Shown here piece by piece: positions 1 to 10,721 of a DNA stretch of 47,918 nt; positions within the stretch are counted from its first letter, which is position 1; each line of letters begins with the position of its first letter. The notes under the pieces were generated by a model that searched no databases, was not told the DNA's origin, and saw only the letters and a program-made list of their open reading frames with translations. The stretch is taken from the NCBI GenBank assembly GCA_029057785.1, contig JAIDZC010000028.1:1-47918 (forward strand). Direction: 5' to 3'. This DNA comes from Anaeroplasmataceae bacterium. GTDB lineage: Bacteria; Bacillota_I; Bacilli_A; Acholeplasmatales; Anaeroplasmataceae. A program made the translations under genes and the position numbers.

Positions 1-69
1 ATATTTATAGGTGTAGCTATTTTAATTTTTGTATTACTCTCAATTCTAAGTATAAAAACTAAACATTAA
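1..69 (+). CDS. C-terminal fragment of a membrane protein (5' end outside window)
   Basis: The first base opens an in-frame reading frame of 22 sense codons ending in TAA at 67-69. The visible residues are almost all hydrophobic (Ile, Val, Leu, Phe, Ala) and end in a short basic tail, Lys-Thr-Lys-His. This is typical of a last transmembrane helix followed by a cytoplasmic C-terminus. A strong hairpin terminator lies about 60 bases downstream, which supports a real gene end. The family cannot be judged from so little sequence. Confidence 0.55.
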   Translation: MFIGVAILIFVLLSILSIKTKH

Positions 70-130
70 AAAATACAACTCACTTAGAGTTCTTAGAACA
101 TAGGTAAACAAGTTTAAAACTATAAAAACA

Positions 131-165
131 AAAAAGGAGAGTTTTTCTCTCCTTTTTAATTTTTA
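131..165 (+). terminator. Rho-independent terminator, probably bidirectional
   Basis: An 11-bp stem, AAAAAGGAGAG (131-141) with CTCTCCTTTTT (147-157), encloses a TTTTT loop and continues into a T-rich tail to 165. It ends the gene whose tail lies at 1-69. On the minus strand the A-run at 126-135 reads as a U-tract, so the same hairpin could also terminate the tRNA-Trp transcript. Confidence 0.8.
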
Positions 166-190
166 TGTACTTGCCCCATTTATATGGACA
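166..190. mobile_element. Possible solitary terminal inverted repeat of an IS3-family (IS150-like) element
   Basis: The 25 bases begin TGTACTTGCCCC and end ATGGACA. This resembles from memory the IS150-group inverted repeat pattern (TGTACT-x-CCCC...GGACA). The next bases, to about 205, could be the inner end of such an element. No transposase gene and no matching second end occur nearby, so if real it is a decayed remnant next to a tRNA gene. Chance similarity is a serious alternative. Confidence 0.3.
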
Positions 191-229
191 AATATGTTAC
201 AATAAGTGGGGGGGTAAGATCATTTTAAT

Positions 230-304
230 TGGCAGGGGTAGTAGGATTCGAACCCACACTAAAGGTTTTGGAGACCCGCGTGCTACCATTGACACCATAC
301 CCCT
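230..304 (-). tRNA. trnW: tRNA-Trp (anticodon CCA)
   Basis: Read on the minus strand, the 75 bases fold as a cloverleaf. The acceptor AGGGGTA pairs with TACCCCT, followed by discriminator G and an encoded CCA end at 230-232. The D arm is GTGT/GCAC. The anticodon loop is CTCCAAA with anticodon CCA. The T arm is GTGGG-TTCGAAT-CCTAC. The outermost anticodon-stem pair appears to be a C-U mismatch; the other four pairs form. A CCA anticodon reads UGG only, consistent with TGA acting as stop in this genome. It has its own promoter at 320-348. Confidence 0.95.
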
Positions 305-319
305 ATTTATGCATAGAAA

Positions 320-348
320 AGTATAGCACAGATTTAAGTATTTTGCAA
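320..348 (-). promoter_or_regulatory. Promoter of tRNA-Trp
   Basis: On the minus strand a -35 TTGCAA (348-343) is followed after 17 bases by a -10 TATACT (325-320), with a TGC extended -10 just before it. Transcription would start some 8-10 bases upstream of the mature tRNA 5' end at 304. Confidence 0.7.
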
Positions 349-397
349 ATGTTTTTTAAAAAGATGGTGCGTTTTTGGTTTTTATTTGATTTTATTA

Positions 398-426
398 TTG
401 TTGATTAGATATTTTTTTGGTACAAT
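398..426 (+). promoter_or_regulatory. SigA-type promoter of the CvpA-like giant gene
   Basis: A -35 TTGTTG (398-403) is separated by 17 bases from a -10 TACAAT (421-426), which is preceded by TGG (extended -10). The start codon lies 33 bases downstream of the -10, after a strong GGAGGAGG ribosome binding site. Confidence 0.6.
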
Positions 427-458
427 AGGGATATATTGTCTATGGAGGAGGTGCTTTT

Positions 459-3400
459 ATGGACATGATAAAATTCTTAATTACATGGGGACCAACATTT
501 TTATTTATTTTCACAGTCTTATGTGGAATTTTAGTTGGTTGTATCCGTGGCTTTAGAAAGAGTTTAATTTTGTTTATTCATATGTTGGCAGCTGGTGTGA
601 TTTGCTTAATTGTGTACTTATGTATAGTTAATAATCCTAATCTAGATGCAAATATGGTTAATTTTATAAATGGTATATTAGGAAAATTTGGAACTAGTTT
701 ACAAGATATTATGTCAGTAAATAAAGACTATCTAACATTACATGAGATGCTGATGCAGAAAATTGTTGATGGTATGACTGATAAACAATCTATACAGTAT
801 TGGTTTATAGTAGAAAATGCTGCTTATATTAATACTTTAGTAGATATGGCATATCATCTAGTTGTTGCAATTCTATGCTATATTTTATATGGATTCTTAC
901 TATTCTTCTTATATATAATTTATTTAATTGCATACCCTTTAAGAAGAAAAATTAGAAAAGAGAATAAGAAGTATCAAAATGGAGAAGTAAATCATCCATA
1001 TAAGCGAAGAAGACTTTTAGGAAGTTTGATTGGTGGAGTGAGAGCTACATTTACTGCAATTATTTGTTTTTCTTTTTTAGGAAGTTTAATATATATTGTT
1101 ACAGGTGGAACTAATCTTCCTCAAAGAGATCAACTAAAGGAAGAACAGACAGTTGATTTTGAAAATACAGGATGGAATGAAGCATATGACTATTATAGTT
1201 ATGTATGCGCTATGGGAAATACAGGAATCTTCCAAGTACTAAATTCAATAAAGGATACAAGCCACACCCCATTTTATTTTTACTTTGCAGATATTGTTTT
1301 ACAAGGTAGATTGAATGATGAAAATCTTGGTGTTGAAAATGAAAAGTTTTATTTAAGAGATGAAGTGGGTGAATATGTTCATTTCATAAATAGCACCTTA
1401 GCTTTAATGCTGAAATATGGCAATCCAAGTGATATAGAGGATTTAGTTTCTGGAAATGCTGATTCTGACCGTCAGATGAAGATTTTAATCTCTACAATGG
1501 GGGATGAAGGATTTGCAGAAGAATTTTCTAAGTTGATTGATGAGTTTGACGGAAAAACCTTTATGTCAAATTTATGTTTGTCAGCTTTGACTACTTTAGT
1601 AAATCATATTGATAAGGTTGTGTCTGATGAGAAAATTATTGGTCTTGTAAATCAATTATTTAAAGGAGAAGATGGAATAAAGGTAACAGATTTAGCAACT
1701 GAGGCTGATATGAAGAATCTATTTAAAGGCCTAGTTCAAGTGGTTGCAGAAGTGAATGCTGCTCAGAACGAGGTTTCTACAATGTCAGAGAATTCAAGTG
1801 AAGAAGACTCCAAACCAGAAGCAACTGAGCTTGTCTCTACTAAGCAAATGATTTTAATTGCTAAAAACTTTATTCCTACAATTCAAGAATTGTCATTATT
1901 TCAAACAAGAACAGATATAGGGAATAAAGTGATTGCAGGCCTATATACATATGCTTCAACCTCTTTGACTGAAGAACCGATAGATTTCGATATTCCTGAT
2001 GATATTGATTGGATTAAAGAATTTAACATCTTATTAAATGCCTGTGATCCATTACTTACTATTGCGTATGAAGTTTATGATAAAGACAATAATAAGCTGA
2101 TTGAAAATCTTGCTTACCTATTTGAAAGAGAGAATGCAGATGATATGGAAGCTGCATTTGATGAACTGGCTCTCCAATTAGAATCTTCTTTGGTATTAGA
2201 TGTGGTTTTTAAATCTTCTCTAGTGGGAAAAGAAATCGATAAAGTTATATTGAATATTACAAAGGATGAAACAGTTACAATTCCTAAAAACATTGACTAT
2301 GTTGGTAAAGAAGGAGAATGCAGTATCCTTCTTTCTTCAGTAAAAATGCTTCTTAAAAATGGCGGAGGTTCTGTACTGATTGCTATGATGAATTCTGGAG
2401 GGAAAATTGAGTCAGAGCAAATCAGAAAAATGCTAGAAGTTTTGGCTAAGGAAGTTACCATTGAGGGAAAAACTACAACACTGATTAAAAATATTACAGA
2501 GTCTAAGTTAGTATATTATATGTTATCTACTTATTTAACATATGCTGATTTTGGTGGCAGTGGATTTAAACTATATTTACCAGAATCAGTAATGGAAGAT
2601 ATTGAAGGATGTAAAATTATTAAACGTAGTGAAATTGAAATTGTTACTGATCTATTATCTAATTGTACTGATTTAATTGTAGAGGTTATGGATCATCCTG
2701 ATGATTTAGATTATGCTCATATCTTCTCTAATGATTATATCGATATGAAACTCAAAGAGTCATTATTATTACAAGGTACTCTTGCAAATGTTATTATTGG
2801 AGTTTCCTCTTCACAACAACAGATTATTTTACCTGTAACCTACGATCAGCCTGAAAGCTGGATTAATGAGGATGGAAACGGAGAAATATGTATTCTTCTT
2901 GATGCTATTCACGACCTTTCGCATGTAACAATAGAAGAAGAAAAATATTTGATAAACGAATTACTCAACGGAAATATTAATCCTTCTGATCTTCTCAATT
3001 TAGATAAGGAATTATTAGATCAAATTTGTTCTTCTAAGGTTTTGAGATATACTATAAGTGATATGATTACAGATTTAAATGGGTTTGAGATTGTGGTGGC
3101 AAGAGCTTCATTGGAAGAAGTGAATGCTCAAACCACTACAGATAAGCTTGTAAATGTCATTCAGGCAAGTGAGCTTAGTGATATTTTTGTTGACATTCAA
3201 AGAATTGTTTTCTTTGATGAAGCAAAAGAAATGAAAATAAATTATAACGCTATTTTTGAAAATAAAGCAGAGTTAAGTAAGAGTAAAACGATTACGGCTA
3301 CATTGATTCAATTAATGATGGATAAAAATGAGGAAGGATTCCTAGTTATACCAGAACCATATCAAATCGATTTTGAGAAATTTAAAACAGACTTTGATTT

Positions 3401-5600
3401 AACTGGTAATATATGGCTTGGCACCTCAGAGGATACTTCTGATGATGAAATCTTCTTAATGCTAAAAGCTGTAGAAACCTTTATTGATAAAGATGAAAAC
3501 GGAAAAATTCCATCCGAATTTAATTTTGAAACTTTACAGGATGATTTGAAATTAAGAGAAAATGGAATAGATGATATTTGTGCTTCAGCAATATTAAACG
3601 CATCCTTAAGCAATAAAATCACCCAAATTTTCCATGTTCCTACAGAGCTTTACAAGAATAATCTCGTTGAACAAAAAGATTTAAATGATTTATTTAAAGC
3701 TATATTCAAACTATTTAATCGAACTGAGATAGTTGTAAAAGAATTAGATGATGATCTATTTGATTTGACATTTAGAGCTGATGCAACGCCAATCATTTTA
3801 AACTCTGTTATTCTTCGTAGTACAATTACAAATAAGATCTCTCGATTGCCACAAATTTATGTACCATTGACCTCTGCTACAGCTTCTGATTTCATTGATA
3901 AAGAATCTGGTTATATTATAAGCAAGGAAGAACTTACTGATCTATTTGAAGCTATGTTTAAGCTTTTAGAATCTGATGTGATTATGGTCAATGATTTAGA
4001 TAATCAACTTACAAGCTTAAAGATTAAGAAAGAAGCAATTCCTTATATCACGAAATCTAATATTTTAAATGCTACCGTATCTTCTAAGTTGTCTGAAAAT
4101 GATCAAATAGTCATTTTAGAACAATATGCTGTAAGAGAACAAATGTTAAATGATATGATTCTTCATGATATTAATTCAAATGAATTGGCTAATCTTTTGA
4201 ATTTGATGTTTATTATTTTAGGGGAAGATACGATTGCTGTTGATGACATCAGTAATGAATTTAATGATTTAACTATAGCTAAAAAGGATATAGCGTTATT
4301 ACTTAATTCGAACATCATTACTGCAACCATTTCTCATAAACTAGTTGAGATGAATGAGTTATCTATTCCTAGTAGTCAAGCAACAGAAGAATTATCAATT
4401 CATAATCAAAAAGAGTATTTCATTGATAAAACAGAAATCCAAAATCTATTATCTGCATTATTTGTTTTATTTGATACAGAGCGTTTGGAAATGATGAATT
4501 TGAATTCAAATTTAGGAAATATTGAACTTACAGCTTCCAAGGTAGATTCAATTTTAGAATCACAAATTCTTCAATTAACACTATCAGATAAGTTTGTTAC
4601 AGTTCAAGATTTAGTGATTCCACATATTGTAATACGTTCGGTGGATACTTTGAAAAACGAAACAAAGGATCAAATTGATAAGGTAGAACTTAAAGCATTC
4701 TTTGCTGCAATCTTTGCAACAACAGAAAACTCAATAAATGCAAGTCAATTTGAACTTAGCCATTTGACTTTACCAAACACTAAGGAAGAGTCTGATATAA
4801 TGACTGAGTCTATTATCGTATCTGCTACACTATCAAATAAGATTATGGTGGATACCTCCTCTATTTGTATCATTGATGAGCTTAAAGATTTTTATACTTA
4901 TCAAAGTCAAATCTCAACCGAAAAGTATATTGTTCAAGAGGAGTTATCAAATCTATTACTAGCTTTAACTGTAGGAATTGGTTTGAATGACCCTACAAAT
5001 TTAAGCTTTAATGATATTGCTATCCCTACAACTGCAGAGGCAAAACAAGCTTTAGTAAATAGTGAAATTATAAGAACTACAATATCTCAAAAGGTTCTAG
5101 ACCAAGATACGGTTAATATAGGTCAAGATAGTGCCAATTTAGATACATCAAAGCATTATAATGAAGATTCTGTTGGAATTCTTAGTAAAGTGGAAATATT
5201 GAATATCATTAGGGGTATTGAACTTCTAAATCCTGATAATGGTAGCTTTGATCATCTTGTTTTAGATGTTGGAGAGATTTTGAAGATGTCAAATAAGGAA
5301 ATTGTTTTAAAAGCAATTTCAGAATCTGATGTCTACCTATATATTATTTCTCAAACATTAGGAGAAGATAAGGATTTAGGGTTAAAGGCTTATCAATGGT
5401 TTACAACAACATCTAGAACGGTAAATATTGATGGAGTGGAGTATGAATATCAATCTAGTTATATACCAGGAAGATATAATATTAACTATCCATCAGTTTC
5501 AAAAGATGTGTATACATCCTTTAGATTGTCACAGGATTCTAAAATTGTGTGTGATAGAATAGATATTCTGGCTCTAGAGTATACTATACAATCAAATTAA
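459..5600 (+). CDS. Giant membrane-anchored protein: CvpA-like domain plus about 12 degenerate repeats
   Basis: The product has 1713 residues; the ATG follows GGAGGAGGTG. Residues 1-217 contain four hydrophobic helices (about 7-29, 36-57, 128-160, 187-213). The GxxxGxxRGFRKSL motif after helix 1 and the RLLGSLIGGVRA motif before helix 4 look like the CvpA/colicin V production family, which normally ends near 160-220 residues. Here about 1500 hydrophilic residues follow. They hold a repeated unit of about 85 residues, with the pattern S-x-I-L-x-[AT]-T-[IL]-S-x-K, at about residues 682, 767, 858, 942, 1043, 1117, 1201, 1284, 1368, 1449, 1534 and 1620. Each is preceded by a [KE]-x-E-L-x-x-L-L-x-A-x-F helix. 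No catalytic motif is visible. Which side of the membrane the repeats lie on is not decided by sequence. The gene is monocistronic, between a promoter and a terminator. The CvpA assignment is moderately sure; the function is unknown. Confidence 0.85.
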   Translation: MDMIKFLITWGPTFLFIFTVLCGILVGCIRGFRKSLILFIHMLAAGVICLIVYLCIVNNPNLDANMVNFINGILGKFGTSLQDIMSVNKDYLTLHEMLMQKIVDGMTDKQSIQYWFIVENAAYINTLVDMAYHLVVAILCYILYGFLLFFLYIIYLIAYPLRRKIRKENKKYQNGEVNHPYKRRRLLGSLIGGVRATFTAIICFSFLGSLIYIVTGGTNLPQRDQLKEEQTVDFENTGWNEAYDYYSYVCAMGNTGIFQVLNSIKDTSHTPFYFYFADIVLQGRLNDENLGVENEKFYLRDEVGEYVHFINSTLALMLKYGNPSDIEDLVSGNADSDRQMKILISTMGDEGFAEEFSKLIDEFDGKTFMSNLCLSALTTLVNHIDKVVSDEKIIGLVNQLFKGEDGIKVTDLATEADMKNLFKGLVQVVAEVNAAQNEVSTMSENSSEEDSKPEATELVSTKQMILIAKNFIPTIQELSLFQTRTDIGNKVIAGLYTYASTSLTEEPIDFDIPDDIDWIKEFNILLNACDPLLTIAYEVYDKDNNKLIENLAYLFERENADDMEAAFDELALQLESSLVLDVVFKSSLVGKEIDKVILNITKDETVTIPKNIDYVGKEGECSILLSSVKMLLKNGGGSVLIAMMNSGGKIESEQIRKMLEVLAKEVTIEGKTTTLIKNITESKLVYYMLSTYLTYADFGGSGFKLYLPESVMEDIEGCKIIKRSEIEIVTDLLSNCTDLIVEVMDHPDDLDYAHIFSNDYIDMKLKESLLLQGTLANVIIGVSSSQQQIILPVTYDQPESWINEDGNGEICILLDAIHDLSHVTIEEEKYLINELLNGNINPSDLLNLDKELLDQICSSKVLRYTISDMITDLNGFEIVVARASLEEVNAQTTTDKLVNVIQASELSDIFVDIQRIVFFDEAKEMKINYNAIFENKAELSKSKTITATLIQLMMDKNEEGFLVIPEPYQIDFEKFKTDFDLTGNIWLGTSEDTSDDEIFLMLKAVETFIDKDENGKIPSEFNFETLQDDLKLRENGIDDICASAILNASLSNKITQIFHVPTELYKNNLVEQKDLNDLFKAIFKLFNRTEIVVKELDDDLFDLTFRADATPIILNSVILRSTITNKISRLPQIYVPLTSATASDFIDKESGYIISKEELTDLFEAMFKLLESDVIMVNDLDNQLTSLKIKKEAIPYITKSNILNATVSSKLSENDQIVILEQYAVREQMLNDMILHDINSNELANLLNLMFIILGEDTIAVDDISNEFNDLTIAKKDIALLLNSNIITATISHKLVEMNELSIPSSQATEELSIHNQKEYFIDKTEIQNLLSALFVLFDTERLEMMNLNSNLGNIELTASKVDSILESQILQLTLSDKFVTVQDLVIPHIVIRSVDTLKNETKDQIDKVELKAFFAAIFATTENSINASQFELSHLTLPNTKEESDIMTESIIVSATLSNKIMVDTSSICIIDELKDFYTYQSQISTEKYIVQEELSNLLLALTVGIGLNDPTNLSFNDIAIPTTAEAKQALVNSEIIRTTISQKVLDQDTVNIGQDSANLDTSKHYNEDSVGILSKVEILNIIRGIELLNPDNGSFDHLVLDVGEILKMSNKEIVLKAISESDVYLYIISQTLGEDKDLGLKAYQWFTTTSRTVNIDGVEYEYQSSYIPGRYNINYPSVSKDVYTSFRLSQDSKIVCDRIDILALEYTIQSN

Positions 5601-5612
5601 ATTTAAGAAATT

Positions 5613-5637
5613 AGGCAGGATTTTCCTGCCTTTTTTT
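5613..5637 (+). terminator. Rho-independent terminator after the CvpA-like gene
   Basis: The stem AGGCAGGA (5613-5620) pairs with TCCTGCCT (5624-5631) around a TTT loop, and the T-run reaches 5637. Confidence 0.9.
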
Positions 5638-5840
5638 CTTGTTTAACTTTATGAAAAAAGTAAAAACTGCATTATAAATAAAATTTATAGAATTCATAGG
5701 TAAAAATGTCAAAATTCCTATAATAAGGGCGTTTTTCAGTATAGTTTACCTTACATTTGACTTGTCAAGACAAAAACCGATAAAATTTATTTATAGAAAA
5801 ACCAAAAAAAATTAAATAGAATAATAATGCTATTTACATA
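5638..5840. other. AT-rich intergenic region upstream of nrdD, no gene seen
   Basis: No reading frame with a ribosome binding site and no RNA fold was recognised. The one element of note is a possible second promoter, -35 TTGACT (5757-5762) with -10 TAAAAT (5781-5786) at an 18-base spacing. Its -35 lies inside a short inverted repeat, TTGAC-TT-GTCAA (5757-5768). Confidence 0.4.
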
Positions 5841-5869
5841 TTGTTTTCATTATATTGTGGTGCTATTAT
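5841..5869 (+). promoter_or_regulatory. Proximal nrdDG promoter
   Basis: A -35 TTGTTT (5841-5846) and a -10 TATTAT (5864-5869) are separated by 17 bases. The nrdD start codon is 45 bases downstream of the -10. The candidate NrdR box at 5845-5860 fills most of the spacer. Confidence 0.5.
5845..5860. promoter_or_regulatory. Candidate NrdR box
   Basis: TTTCATTATATTGTGG matches the NrdR consensus acaCwAtATaTwGtgt at about 12 of 16 positions, including the whole ATATTGTG half. NrdR is the ATP/dATP-sensing repressor of ribonucleotide reductase operons, and this site overlaps the proximal nrdDG promoter, where repression would be expected. NrdR boxes usually come in pairs; only a weaker second match (5831-5846) is visible, and it overlaps this one. 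Confidence 0.4.
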
Positions 5870-5914
5870 TGAGGTACTTTTATCAAGCAAAGAAATTTTT
5901 AGGAGGTTATAATT

Positions 5915-8128
5915 ATGAAAATCATCAAGAGAAGTGGAACAGAAGTTAAATTTGATATCAAGAAGATAACTGATGCTATTCGTAAAGCAAATAGCGAGGT
6001 TATGGAAAAGGAACAATTAGATGATGAAACCATATTAGAACTTTCTAATAATGTTTTAAAAGCTTGTAAAAAGGCAAAGTATGCATTAGGTGTTGAAGAA
6101 ATTCAGAATCTAGTTGAAAATGAATTAATGCGTATTCATGCATACAATGTTGCAAGAAAATATATTACGTATCGTTATAAAAGAGCGTTAATCCGTAAGT
6201 CAAATTCTACGGATGAACAAATCTTAAGCTTGATAGAATGTAATAATGAAGAAGTAAAACAAGAGAATTCTAATAAGAATCCAACTGTAAATAGTGTTCA
6301 AAGAGACTATATGGCTGGTGAAGTTAGTAAAGATATCACAAAGCGTTTCTTATTGCCTGAAGAAATTGTAAAGGCGCATGAAGAAGGAATCATTCATTTC
6401 CATGATTCTGATTACTTTGCACAGCATATGCATAATTGTTGTTTAGTAAATTTGGAAGATATGTTACAGAATGGTACAGTTATCAGTGAAACTATGATTG
6501 AAAAGCCAAAAAGCTTTTCTACAGCTTGTAATGTTGCGACTCAGATTATTGCTCAGATTGCTTCAAGCCAGTATGGTGGACAATCTATTACTTTATCTCA
6601 TTTAGCACCGTTTGTGGACATTTCTAGACAGAAGCTAATTAAGGAAGTTCGCCAAGAATTTGCTGAACAAGGAATTACTGCTACAGAAGAACAAATCGCT
6701 AAGGTCGCAGAAATGCGTGTAAGAAATGAAGTTAAAAAGAGTTGCCAAATCATTCAGTATCAGGTTGTGACCTTAATGACAACAAATGGCCAAGCTCCTT
6801 TTGTGACTGTATATATGTATTTAAATGAGGTGCCAGCTGGAAGACTTAGAGATGATCTAGCTATGATTATAGAAGAAATGCTTCATCAAAGAATTCTAGG
6901 TGTTAAAAATGAAAAAGGCGTTTATATTACACCTGCTTTCCCTAAATTGATTTATGTTTTAGAAGAAAACAATATCTATCCAGATTCTGAATATTACTAT
7001 TTGACAGAACTAGCTGCAAAATGTACTGCAAAGAGAATGGTTCCAGACTATATTTCTGAAAAGGTAATGAAGAACTTAAAGATTAATGAGAATGGTGAAG
7101 GAGATTGCTATCCTTGTATGGGATGCCGTTCCTTCCTTACTCCAGACTCTACAATTCATTTAGGAAATATTGCAAATGCGGGAAACTATGTTGAAGGTAA
7201 AGGTAAGTATTATGGAAGATTCAATCAAGGTGTAGTTACTTTGAATTTGGTTGATATTGCATGTTCTTCAGGTAAGGATATGAATAAGTTCTGGCAGTTG
7301 ATGGAAGAGCGCCTAGAATTATGTTATCGTGCTTTAATGTGTCGTCATAAGAGATTACTTGGAACCCCTTCTGATGTTGCTCCAATTCTTTGGCAGCATG
7401 GTGGGCTTGCAAGACTAAAGAAAGGTGAAGTTATCGATCGTCTATTATTTGACGGATATTCTACAATTTCTCTAGGTTATGCAGGTTTAAGCGAGTGTGT
7501 AAAGTATTTGATTGATGAATCTCATACCACTGAAAAAGGCTCTAAGCTAGGCTTAGAGATTATGCAAAAACTAAATGATGCTTGTGCTAAATGGCGTAAG
7601 GATACAAATATTGCATTTAGTGTATATGGTACACCACTTGAGTCTACTACTTATAAGTTTGCAAAATGTCTACAAAAGCGTTTTGGGATCATCCCAGGAG
7701 TAACAGATAAGAATTATATTACAAACAGCTATCATGTCCATGTAACAGAAGAAATTGATGCCTTTAGCAAATTAACTTTAGAAGCTAAATTCCAAAAGCT
7801 TTCTCCAGGTGGAGCTGTAAGCTATGTTGAAGTTCCAAATCTACAAAATAATATTCCTGCTGTTATCGCTCTAATGCAGCATATCTACGAAACCATTATG
7901 TATGCTGAATTAAATACGAAGAGTGATTTCTGTCAGTGCTGTGGATATACTGGTGAAATAGTAATTGAAACAGATGCAGATGATAAATTAATTTGGAAAT
8001 GTCCAAATTGTGGAAATACAGATGAATCTAAATTGAATGTTGCACGTCGTACTTGTGGCTATATTGGTACACAGTTCTGGAATCAAGGTAGAACTCAAGA
8101 AATTAAAGAAAGAGTTCTTCACCTATAA
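5915..8128 (+). CDS. nrdD: Anaerobic (class III) ribonucleoside-triphosphate reductase
   Basis: NrdD reduces ribonucleoside triphosphates to deoxynucleotides with a glycyl radical and works only without oxygen. The 737-residue length fits the family. Residues 1 to about 90 are an ATP-cone allosteric domain (MKIIKRSGTEVKFD start). The central barrel includes the CYPCMGCRS stretch near residue 395. The C-terminus has a CxxC zinc pair (KCPNC) and the glycyl-radical motif RTCGYIG near residue 712. AGGAGG lies 8 bases before the ATG. The stop overlaps the nrdG start by one base (TAATG), so the two are translationally coupled. All expected motifs are present. Confidence 0.97.
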   Translation: MKIIKRSGTEVKFDIKKITDAIRKANSEVMEKEQLDDETILELSNNVLKACKKAKYALGVEEIQNLVENELMRIHAYNVARKYITYRYKRALIRKSNSTDEQILSLIECNNEEVKQENSNKNPTVNSVQRDYMAGEVSKDITKRFLLPEEIVKAHEEGIIHFHDSDYFAQHMHNCCLVNLEDMLQNGTVISETMIEKPKSFSTACNVATQIIAQIASSQYGGQSITLSHLAPFVDISRQKLIKEVRQEFAEQGITATEEQIAKVAEMRVRNEVKKSCQIIQYQVVTLMTTNGQAPFVTVYMYLNEVPAGRLRDDLAMIIEEMLHQRILGVKNEKGVYITPAFPKLIYVLEENNIYPDSEYYYLTELAAKCTAKRMVPDYISEKVMKNLKINENGEGDCYPCMGCRSFLTPDSTIHLGNIANAGNYVEGKGKYYGRFNQGVVTLNLVDIACSSGKDMNKFWQLMEERLELCYRALMCRHKRLLGTPSDVAPILWQHGGLARLKKGEVIDRLLFDGYSTISLGYAGLSECVKYLIDESHTTEKGSKLGLEIMQKLNDACAKWRKDTNIAFSVYGTPLESTTYKFAKCLQKRFGIIPGVTDKNYITNSYHVHVTEEIDAFSKLTLEAKFQKLSPGGAVSYVEVPNLQNNIPAVIALMQHIYETIMYAELNTKSDFCQCCGYTGEIVIETDADDKLIWKCPNCGNTDESKLNVARRTCGYIGTQFWNQGRTQEIKERVLHL

Positions 8129-8649
8129 TGAATTATGCAACGATAAAGAAATATGATATAGCCAATGGCTTAGGAGTTCGAGTTTCTTTATTTGTCAGTG
8201 GTTGTACCCATCATTGCAAAAATTGCTTTAATGCAGTGGCTTGGGATTTTCAATATGGCAATCTCTTTACAAAAGAGGTTGAAGATGAAATCATTGCTGC
8301 TTTGAAGCAACCGATGATTACAGGATTAACGTTATTAGGTGGAGAGCCTATGGAGCCTCAAAATCAAAATGGACTATATGAGTTTTTGAAGCGTGTGAAG
8401 AAGGAAGTTCCTAATAAGGATATATGGTGTTATACAGGATATACATTAGAAACAGACTTGTTAGTTGGGAAAGCACATATAGAGATTACCGATGATTTTC
8501 TAACTATGATTGATGTTTTAGTTGATGGAAAGTTTGTAGAGAAACTCAAGGATATTACCTTGAAATTTAGAGGTTCTTCCAATCAAAGAGTAATTGATTT
8601 AAAAAAGACTTTGGCTACTAACCAAATAACAATAATAAATTTCGATTAA
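8128..8649 (+). CDS. nrdG: Anaerobic ribonucleotide reductase activating protein (radical SAM)
   Basis: NrdG uses a [4Fe-4S] cluster and S-adenosylmethionine to put the radical on the C-terminal glycine of NrdD. The 173-residue protein carries the CxxxCxxC cluster motif as CTHHCKNC near residues 26-33. It also has the GGEPM motif of radical SAM activases near residue 71. Its ATG overlaps the nrdD stop codon, giving a two-gene operon closed by a terminator. Its cluster would be supplied by the Suf system encoded later in this window. Confidence 0.96.
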   Translation: MNYATIKKYDIANGLGVRVSLFVSGCTHHCKNCFNAVAWDFQYGNLFTKEVEDEIIAALKQPMITGLTLLGGEPMEPQNQNGLYEFLKRVKKEVPNKDIWCYTGYTLETDLLVGKAHIEITDDFLTMIDVLVDGKFVEKLKDITLKFRGSSNQRVIDLKKTLATNQITIINFD

Positions 8650-8675
8650 TTGTGGCTAAAATAACCACAATTTTT
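8648..8675 (+). terminator. Terminator of the nrdDG operon
   Basis: TTGTGG (8650-8655) pairs with CCACAA (8665-8670) around a 9-base AT-rich loop, followed by TTTTT. The stem begins at the nrdG stop codon. Confidence 0.7.
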
Positions 8676-8683
8676 CCATTTTA

Positions 8684-8692
8684 TGGTATAAT
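8684..8692 (+). promoter_or_regulatory. Extended -10 promoter of ligA-uvrA
   Basis: TGG is followed by a perfect TATAAT (8687-8692). No convincing -35 is seen at the right spacing because the nrdG terminator occupies it; an extended -10 can work without one. Confidence 0.6.
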
Positions 8693-8717
8693 CTTACTAG
8701 TTAAGAAAAAATAATAA

Positions 8718-10706
<1,989 letters not shown>

Positions 10707-10721
10707 ATTTAGAGGTGGAGT

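Noticed and set aside
459-5600. CRISPR-like or DNA-level tandem repeats within the giant gene
   Set aside because: The repetition is visible only in the protein; DNA copies are too divergent and there are no constant repeats with spacers.
5757-5768. TTGAC-TT-GTCAA inverted repeat before nrdD as an FNR-type site
   Set aside because: The FNR consensus needs four bases between half-sites (TTGATnnnnATCAA). Here there are two, and the repeat doubles as a possible -35.
5831-5846. Second NrdR box
   Set aside because: Only about 10 of 16 positions fit and it overlaps the better box by two bases. Not called separately.
5834-6016. Minus-strand 60-codon frame at the nrdD start
   Set aside because: Antisense to the nrdD promoter and ATP-cone, with no ribosome binding site.
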